Source of the DNA: a virus
Virus record (IMG/VR): IMGVR_UViG_3300021134_000017
Span: 1 to 32,532 of that record
DNA length: 32,532 bases
Strand: one strand, 5' to 3'
Below the pieces are notes generated by a model. It was given only the letters and a program-made list of their open reading frames with translations, was not told the DNA's origin and did no database searches. Both the position numbers and the translations under genes were made by a program. Position 1 is the stretch's first letter. Each line of letters starts with the position of its first letter. Shown in pieces: positions 1 through 4,474 of this stretch.

Positions 1-14
1 CCGACCTGATACTT

Positions 15-87
15 TGACCTTTAGCTCAGCAGGCAGAGCACTCGACTGTTAATCGAGTTGTCCCTGGTTCGATCCCAGGAAGGTCAG
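15..87 (+). tRNA. tRNA-Asn (anticodon GTT)
   Basis: A complete cloverleaf can be folded by eye. The 7-bp acceptor stem pairs 15-21 with 80-86. The D arm has GCTC/GAGC at 24-27 and 36-39. The anticodon stem CTCGA/TCGAG encloses the loop CTGTTAA, with anticodon GTT at 48-50. The T arm CCTGG/CCAGG encloses TTCGATC. The discriminator base is G87 and CCA is not encoded. It reads AAC and AAU, codons that are very frequent in the Asn-rich capsid and fibre genes downstream, so it may support late translation (inference). Confidence 0.96.
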
Positions 88-158
88 CGACGGTACGAGT
101 GTGATTCCGTATGAAAGATTGCGATCTGCGTGCCGCCCCTATTAAAGAAAGAAAGACG

Positions 159-326
159 ATGACAGAAGTAACACCCGAAGACCTAGACCGCTGGGCAGAA
201 GAGAACCCAGATCGTGTAAGAGAGATAGCTAAGTCTCTAGATAAGCATGATGAGGTATTAAAACGCCTAGGATCTGATTATGACGAAAATGGTGTACCAT
301 ACTGGGATCAACAGATTCACGATTAA
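159..326 (+). CDS. small acidic hypothetical protein
   Basis: Encodes 55 residues from the ATG at 159, a highly charged helical-looking protein (EDLDRWAEENPDRVREIAKSL) ending in YWDQQIHD. The frame is open further upstream to an ATG at 111. The extra 16 residues are cysteine-containing and low in quality, and the purine run GAAAGAAAG sits just upstream of 159, so I prefer the shorter start. No family is recognised. It lies between the tRNA and a zinc-ribbon microprotein. The helical, acidic composition would suit a small binding protein, but no role can be assigned. Confidence 0.55.
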   Translation: MTEVTPEDLDRWAEENPDRVREIAKSLDKHDEVLKRLGSDYDENGVPYWDQQIHD

Positions 327-367
327 GTACTGACACCCTACCCGCCGAAAACACTTGGAGTATATAG

Positions 368-499
368 ATGGCACTTATAACATTTAATTGTTCTGCATGC
401 ACTAACTCGTATGAAGTAGATCTCGATGAGAATAGAACCATTATTGATGGTTTGATCTGCTACGAGTGTGGAAATCCAATGGTTGAGGCAAATGCCTAA
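368..499 (+). CDS. zinc-ribbon microprotein (43 aa)
   Basis: A 43-residue protein with two CxxC knuckles: C8-S-A-C11 near the N-terminus and C31-Y-E-C34 near the C-terminus, separated by an acidic strand-like stretch. This is the layout of a single small zinc ribbon. A GGAG Shine-Dalgarno sequence at 357-360 sits 7 bases before the ATG, which supports a real start. The stop overlaps the start region of the FmdB-type gene (ATG at 492), so the two are probably translated together. Such ribbons bind nucleic acid or protein partners; the target here is unknown. Confidence 0.72.
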   Translation: MALITFNCSACTNSYEVDLDENRTIIDGLICYECGNPMVEANA

Positions 500-653
500 T
501 TACGACTACAAGTGCAACGTCTGTGGGGGCGTGCAGGAGATTTACCAACAATTTGGTGATAGCACTGTACCCGTATGCTGCCAGCAGTCTATGAGTAAGA
601 TTTTTCAAGCAACCCCCGCCGTTTTTAAGGGTGGAGGTTGGGGTGGAAAATAA
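492..653 (+). CDS. FmdB-type zinc-ribbon protein
   Basis: A 53-residue protein starting MPNYDYKCNVCG, the N-terminal signature of the FmdB/CxxC_CXXC_SSSS regulatory family (usual form MPxYxYxCxxCG). A second cysteine pair, CC at residues 29-30, and the C-terminal Phe-Lys-Gly-Gly-Gly-Trp stretch also match the family, whose members end in a similar FKG.G(F/W) tail. The frame is open upstream to 468, but the family start fits the ATG at 492, which overlaps the previous stop. The C-terminus overlaps the start of the oxygenase gene. FmdB-like proteins are presumed regulators in bacteria and occur in many phages without a known role. Confidence 0.85.
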   Translation: MPNYDYKCNVCGGVQEIYQQFGDSTVPVCCQQSMSKIFQATPAVFKGGGWGGK

Positions 654-1149
654 ATACACTGTTATTGACGATTTTCTTCCCAAAGAATACTTTGATAAGA
701 TTCAGTCAGTAATTATGGGAACAGACTTCCCGTGGTTCTATAACAACAACATTATTGTGGGTAGCTCAGCTAATGAGATGGGTGGTTTTCAGTTTGTTCA
801 TCCAGTTTACCGCTCTAATCAATTTGTACAGAGTCAGGCTGCTGAACTCTTCTTGCCAGTGCTAAAGCAACTAGATCCTAACTTGCTTATTCGTATGAAG
901 CTCAATCTAGGTCCTAAGACTGCTGAACCTGAGCAAGGCGGTTGGCACATTGACCAAGATATCCCAGGATCTAAAACAGCCGTTCTCTATTTCAACACTA
1001 ATAATGGCTATACCCTTTTTGAAGATGGATATAAGTCAGAGAGCGTAGATAACCGCTTGGTATCATTTGATCACTCCCTTAAGCACACAGGCGTTTCTCA
1101 AACCGATACGCAAGTACGTTGCGTTCTGAATATTAACTACATCGCATAA
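643..1149 (+). CDS. 2OG-Fe(II) oxygenase-like protein
   Basis: A 168-residue protein with the iron-binding layout of 2-oxoglutarate/Fe(II) dioxygenases: H102-x-D104 in GGWHIDQD, a distal H148 in KHTG, and R159 placed to hold 2-oxoglutarate, all in a predicted double-stranded beta-helix. The best start is a GTG at 643, five bases after the GGAGG at 633-637; a GTG at 631 is also in frame but has no ribosome-binding site. It overlaps the FmdB-type gene by 11 bases. Phage members of this fold are common, and most resemble prolyl or nucleic-acid hydroxylases, but their substrates are generally unknown. The missing information here is the substrate, not the fold. Confidence 0.82.
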   Translation: MENKYTVIDDFLPKEYFDKIQSVIMGTDFPWFYNNNIIVGSSANEMGGFQFVHPVYRSNQFVQSQAAELFLPVLKQLDPNLLIRMKLNLGPKTAEPEQGGWHIDQDIPGSKTAVLYFNTNNGYTLFEDGYKSESVDNRLVSFDHSLKHTGVSQTDTQVRCVLNINYIA

Positions 1150-1574
1150 TGTCTGACAAGTATCGTGCTAAGCACTTCATGCCAGTAGTTGATCCAGATA
1201 ACTACGCCGCTGTTGCTGCTGCTCTTAAGTACGATAGAGAACGTTCCCGCCTTTGTGGCCCAGGATACGAAGAGATCTATGCCCCAACTAGTGGTGGCCC
1301 CCGCCCTCGTGCTCAGAAGTGCTGCTACAACGCCAACACCCAAACCCTAGTTATTGTAATGACAGACCCCGGCGCCGGTGGTAGGGCGCAGTACACCTGG
1401 ATCCAATACGACGGTATTAGTGCTCAGGATTGGGATGACCTAAAGTTTGCTGATTCTACAAATGAATTTGTAAATGACGCTTTAGAGGGTCTGCCATGGC
1501 TTAGGACCTCTTTTGGCAAGCTTCCACGCACTAGGGCCGAAACCTTTGAGGTTGGCACTCAAGACTATATGTGA
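1149..1574 (+). CDS. KTSC-like domain protein
   Basis: A 141-residue protein. The middle part (about residues 58-115) follows a YNANTQTLVIVM strand, then an aromatic YTWIQYDGIS, a short helix WDDL and an FVNDAL helix. This resembles the KTSC fold, a small beta-sheet domain usually described by a lone Lys, Thr, Ser and Cys, but the match is by pattern only. The N-terminal 50 residues look unrelated. The start overlaps the previous stop (TAATG). It ends in TGA, unlike most genes here. The function is unknown. Confidence 0.5.
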   Translation: MSDKYRAKHFMPVVDPDNYAAVAAALKYDRERSRLCGPGYEEIYAPTSGGPRPRAQKCCYNANTQTLVIVMTDPGAGGRAQYTWIQYDGISAQDWDDLKFADSTNEFVNDALEGLPWLRTSFGKLPRTRAETFEVGTQDYM

Positions 1575-1605
1575 TACCCTATGGGTACCAACCGGAGAGG
1601 GAAAA

Positions 1606-2175
1606 ATGACAACAATCGCAGCAATTCAAGGTGACGGCTGGGTAGTTATGGGTGCAGACACTCAATCTACCGTCTCTGAATATAAGCGCCTTAAAATGTC
1701 CAATGATAAGATCATTGATAATAATGGAATTTTAATTGCCGGTTGCGGCATGGGCCGAGGCATGGATCTTATGCAAAAGGCTTGGATAGCACCAAAACCT
1801 CGCAAATCTCGAATGAGTGTTGATGAGCTTGATAAGTGGATGGCAAAAACCTTTATCCCACAAATGCGTCAGCTATTCATTGATGGTGGCTATGACATGA
1901 AGGATGACGGCGAATATGCACAGCACGAAGGTGCCTTTATTGTAGCCGTACAGGGTGTGGTTTTCTATATTGATGATGACTACTCGTTTGATCGTGAAGC
2001 TCGTGGAGTTACCTCCTCAGGTAGCGGTGGAGACTTTGCTGCAGGCTCTTTATATAAAAAAGACCTGAGTACTATTGAAAAAGCCAAAAAGCAGATGGAA
2101 ATTGCTATTGATGCTGCCAGAGAATACGATGTTTACTCTGGTGGAGAAACACGAATTTACGTACAAGAAGCTTAA
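1606..2175 (+). CDS. proteasome/HslV-like Ntn hydrolase
   Basis: A 189-residue protein whose N-terminus, M-TTIAAIQGDGWVVMGADTQST, matches the proteasome beta/HslV family. After Met removal Thr1 would be the nucleophile; Asp17 is in GADTQ and a lysine (position 34) falls where family Lys33 is expected. A later SGSGGDFAAG (about residues 146-155) matches the SGSG loop next to the active site. The ATG at 1606 follows GGAGAGG closely and places the Thr directly after Met, so it is preferred over an in-frame ATG at 1513. The family cleaves peptides as self-assembled rings; a lone phage member might process virion or host proteins (inference). No ATPase partner is seen here. Confidence 0.85.
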   Translation: MTTIAAIQGDGWVVMGADTQSTVSEYKRLKMSNDKIIDNNGILIAGCGMGRGMDLMQKAWIAPKPRKSRMSVDELDKWMAKTFIPQMRQLFIDGGYDMKDDGEYAQHEGAFIVAVQGVVFYIDDDYSFDREARGVTSSGSGGDFAAGSLYKKDLSTIEKAKKQMEIAIDAAREYDVYSGGETRIYVQEA

Positions 2176-2181
2176 GCACTC

Positions 2182-2190
2182 TGTTACTAT
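2182..2190 (+). promoter_or_regulatory. candidate extended -10 promoter before the PASTA-protein gene
   Basis: TGT followed by TACTAT makes an extended -10 element in the gap before the 2246 gene. No good -35 hexamer lies 17 bases upstream, which extended -10 promoters tolerate. Transcription would start near 2197, at the base of the hairpin at 2196-2215. Confidence 0.4.
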
Positions 2191-2195
2191 TCTCT

Positions 2196-2215
2196 AGTCC
2201 CAAGCGCATGGGACT
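2196..2215 (+). promoter_or_regulatory. intergenic 7-bp hairpin
   Basis: AGTCCCA and TGGGACT form a perfect 7-bp stem with a 6-base loop. Only three T follow, so it is a poor intrinsic terminator. Its position at the predicted transcript start suggests a 5' stabilising hairpin for the mRNA of the 2246 gene, but weak termination after the Ntn hydrolase remains possible. Confidence 0.5.
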
Positions 2216-2245
2216 TTAACCCTCTCTATAGAAAAAGGTAACACA

Positions 2246-3208
2246 ATGGCAACAAGCCTCGAAGGTAACAACCTCGACTCAGCTGGTAACGTAGCAGTTG
2301 ACTTTGTATGGGGTAACTTCCCTATTCAGCCAAATGACCAACGCTCAGCTGGTACCCCAACCGCAACTGTCACAGTAAGCCCTGCACAGAACAAGCAATG
2401 GACTACTACTTCAACAGTTAACTCAGCTTATCTTAACTATGCTTACGATAGCCACGCTATTGCAGAAGCTAACTATTCAGGTCACCCAAGCTTCATCGCT
2501 GCAGATCCTGTTCTTCGTGTAACTGCTGCTTCAGGCAACGGAACAACTGTAACCTATACAGCTCAGAACCCTAACTGGCTCTTTGCTGCTGGACAGAACG
2601 TAACAATCACAGGTTGCACAAACTCAGCATTCAACCTTTCAAATGTAACAATCGCTACAGCTAATGCATACAGCTTCACTGTAACTAACGCAGCTGGTTC
2701 AGGCGTATCAGTCACAGGTCAAACAGCTATTGCACAACTTGGTGCAGGCGCTGCTGATTCAGATGGTTCATATGTTGGTGGAGTTGCTTATGTAACTGTC
2801 CCATCAGTTATCGGACAAACAACTGCAAACGCTACAGCGATCCTTACAGATCTTGAGCTTGTCCCAACAACCGGTTCTGCAGTTACCCCAGCAATTTCTA
2901 ACGTAGCTCGCACAGGTACATTGGTAACAATTACTACATCTGCTGCTCACGGATTTGCTGCTGGTGACTCAGCTACAATCGCTGCTGTAACTAACACAGC
3001 TGTAAACGGAACATTCACTCTCGTTTCAGCTTCAGGTTCAACCCTTACATACAACACTGTTGCATCTGGAACAATTGCTTCAGGCGCAGATACAGGTACT
3101 GTTAAGGTTGCAGCTCGTGCAGGTACAATCTACAGCCAATCAATCGCTGCAGGTACTGCTTCAGTTGCTGCTGGTGCTGCTATCACAATCGCACCATACG
3201 CTGCTTAA
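2246..3208 (+). CDS. virion-like protein with split PASTA domain and FCCH-like modules
   Basis: A 320-residue protein. Residues 1-87 hold an N-terminal region with the phrase VDFVWGNFPIQPND. Residues 88-162 are a beta-rich E1_FCCH-like module (GQNVTITG, FNLSNVTIA, YSFTVT). Residues 183-213 (VTVPSVIGQT...AILTDLELVP) are the first half of a PASTA domain, residues 215-289 a second FCCH-like module, and residues 290-317 (GTIYSQSIAAGTASVAAG) the second half of the PASTA domain. PASTA domains bind peptidoglycan or muropeptides in other proteins. The codon choice (AAC, TTC, CTT) resembles the capsid gene, so it is probably abundant, for example a head decoration or fibre protein (inference). It has its own terminator. 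Confidence 0.7.
   Translation: MATSLEGNNLDSAGNVAVDFVWGNFPIQPNDQRSAGTPTATVTVSPAQNKQWTTTSTVNSAYLNYAYDSHAIAEANYSGHPSFIAADPVLRVTAASGNGTTVTYTAQNPNWLFAAGQNVTITGCTNSAFNLSNVTIATANAYSFTVTNAAGSGVSVTGQTAIAQLGAGAADSDGSYVGGVAYVTVPSVIGQTTANATAILTDLELVPTTGSAVTPAISNVARTGTLVTITTSAAHGFAAGDSATIAAVTNTAVNGTFTLVSASGSTLTYNTVASGTIASGADTGTVKVAARAGTIYSQSIAAGTASVAAGAAITIAPYAA
2507..2731 (+). repeat. FCCH-like module, copy 1 of 7
   Basis: Residues 88-162 of the 2246 gene. The pattern is a TVTYTA strand, F..GQNVTITG, AFNLSNVTIA, then a FTVTNA strand. It is most similar in protein to the copy at 24088-24309 (shared GQ.VTI.G, FNL.NVTIA and FTVTNAA), but the DNA has diverged. Confidence 0.7.
2888..3112 (+). repeat. FCCH-like module, copy 2 of 7, inside a PASTA domain
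   Basis: Residues 215-289 of the 2246 gene. It reads LVTITTSAAHGFAAGD, TIAAV, VNGTFTLVSA, LTYNTV, and matches the family consensus (strand, HGF..GD.V.I, NG.F.V, tFt). It separates the two halves of the PASTA domain. Confidence 0.7.
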
Positions 3209-3222
3209 TCTCAGTAGAAAAG

Positions 3223-3250
3223 AGCCGGGAGTTAACGCTCCCGGCTTTTT
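3223..3250 (+). terminator. rho-independent terminator
   Basis: AGCCGGGAG (3223-3231) pairs perfectly with CTCCCGGCT (3238-3246) around a 6-base loop and runs into TTTTT. It ends the transcript of the 2246 gene. Confidence 0.93.
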
Positions 3251-3261
3251 GCTTTACTGGG

Positions 3262-3267
3262 TAGAAT
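3262..3267 (+). promoter_or_regulatory. -10 element placed for a leaderless transcript
   Basis: TAGAAT lies six bases before the ATG at 3274, so transcription would begin at or next to the start codon. No good -35 is visible, because that position falls in the terminator hairpin. Leaderless mRNAs are common in Actinobacteria. No Shine-Dalgarno sequence precedes this ATG. Confidence 0.45.
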
Positions 3268-3273
3268 ACTCCT

Positions 3274-3495
3274 ATGACTCAGACAGTTCTGGAAGAGATC
3301 GAAACCCCTTCTCAGGGGCGAATTCAGTGTGATGGCTGCTCTGCCAGGGCTCAGGTAGTGGTAACATTGCCGTATGGGGAACTAGCCTTCTGTCTGCACC
3401 ACTATAATAAAAATGCTGATGTGCTTACAGAACAGGGCGGAGTTGCTAAACTTTTGTCCATATCGGAGAAGACAGGACCTGTAGATGAATCTTAA
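3274..3495 (+). CDS. DUF7455-type zinc-ribbon protein
   Basis: A 73-residue protein with C19-D-G-C22 followed by SARAQVVVTLPYGELAFCLHHYNKN. The order CDxC, A-A-V, a GEL-FC-HH segment is that of the short DUF7455 zinc-binding family, which is typical of Actinobacteria and their phages. C40, H42 and H43 would complete the metal site. It begins directly after a strong terminator with a -10 element placed for leaderless transcription. Its last 11 bases overlap the next gene. The family has no established biochemical role. This is one of the better clues to the host. Confidence 0.8.
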   Translation: MTQTVLEEIETPSQGRIQCDGCSARAQVVVTLPYGELAFCLHHYNKNADVLTEQGGVAKLLSISEKTGPVDES

Positions 3496-4474
3496 TAACA
3501 GCCAGAACTTTGTACAGCCTGGCGGTAATGCCGGTGGCGGTGCTCTTGGCGCAATCGTAGGTGCTTTTGGTCAAGCCGCTGCATTTAAGCGTCAACTCCA
3601 ATTTGCTACCTATCAGAATCATCTAGCACAGCAACGTGATCTTTTTAAGATTGTAGCTAAGAACCATGTTGAGACCCAAGGTGTTAAGGGTCGTCAAGAT
3701 GCTGAAATGGAAAGCTACATTAACGCACATACAAAGGGCATTGATGCAGAAACAGATCCTGAGGGTCATGCAGCTGCTCGTAAGCGTGGAATTGATCTTT
3801 ATCAAAAGCACTTAGCTGAATCAGGTATGAAGGGCGGCTCTCTTGCCTGGCAGCGTAAGCAAGTATCTCTCCAACGTGATTATCGTGCAGAAGATAAAGC
3901 AAACGATACTAAAGGTGAAGCAAACGATACTAAAGGTGAAGATACACCTACTCGTACAGAAAATCAATTTGATGAAGTAACTCCTGCACCATCTGGTTCA
4001 CGTCAAGATAATCCTGAAAATGGAAACCCATTTGCTAATAAACTTAGTTCTGAGGATATTTTTGCCCAAACTGGTCGTGGAAAAGTAAATAAACCTGGAG
4101 GTGCCGGCTTAGATAATCTACGTGCTGGTGGAGCTATGCCATTTAATCGTGTTCAATCTAATGTTCCTGGAAGAGCTGCTTGGGATTCTAGTTGGAATAC
4201 TAATCTTGCAAAAGACAAAGCCGATAAACTTTCTAATATTCAAGCTGAAAATTCAGCAATGGACTACCACTATGCTAAAGATCCAGATCCATTTGATGTA
4301 GCACAAGCACATATTGGCGGACATATTACTGACTCAGAAGCTAATAACCTTTCTGGTACCAACCGTTTTAATACTAATACTAGTGGGGATGATGATGGAA
4401 ACTTCAACATGTCTACTGAAGATGTTCATGGATCTAACCGCAATAACGAATTTAACGCTGGAGGCAATAACTAA
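3485..4474 (+). CDS. polar, Asn/Lys/Gly-rich hypothetical protein
   Basis: A 329-residue protein. Residues 1-35 are Gly/Ala-rich (GGNAGGGALGAIVGAFGQAAAF). Residues 36-145 form a charged helical region (FKRQLQFATYQNHLAQQRDLFKIV). The rest is low-complexity, rich in Asn, Asp, Ser and Gly, and probably disordered. A perfect tandem 21-base repeat encodes two ANDTKGE units near residue 140. An AGA-rich site precedes the ATG at 3485, which overlaps the previous gene. It is coupled by TAATG to the 966-aa gene, and the shared composition suggests the two products work together. A virion-internal protein is possible, but no family is recognised. Confidence 0.7.
   Translation: MNLNNSQNFVQPGGNAGGGALGAIVGAFGQAAAFKRQLQFATYQNHLAQQRDLFKIVAKNHVETQGVKGRQDAEMESYINAHTKGIDAETDPEGHAAARKRGIDLYQKHLAESGMKGGSLAWQRKQVSLQRDYRAEDKANDTKGEANDTKGEDTPTRTENQFDEVTPAPSGSRQDNPENGNPFANKLSSEDIFAQTGRGKVNKPGGAGLDNLRAGGAMPFNRVQSNVPGRAAWDSSWNTNLAKDKADKLSNIQAENSAMDYHYAKDPDPFDVAQAHIGGHITDSEANNLSGTNRFNTNTSGDDDGNFNMSTEDVHGSNRNNEFNAGGNN
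3899..3940 (+). repeat. tandem 21-bp direct repeat (2 copies)
   Basis: GCAAACGATACTAAAGGTGAA occurs at 3899-3919 and again, identically, at 3920-3940. The units are in frame and add a seven-residue repeat to the protein, consistent with a recent slippage duplication. Confidence 0.93.

Noticed and set aside
111-158. Longer start for the small acidic protein
   Set aside because: The 16 extra residues (with Cys and Pro) do not look like the rest, and the purine run just before 159 is a better start context.
1513-1605. Longer start for the Ntn hydrolase
   Set aside because: It would put 31 residues ahead of the catalytic Thr and overlap the previous gene; the ATG at 1606 has a good ribosome-binding site and leaves Thr at position 1 after Met removal.
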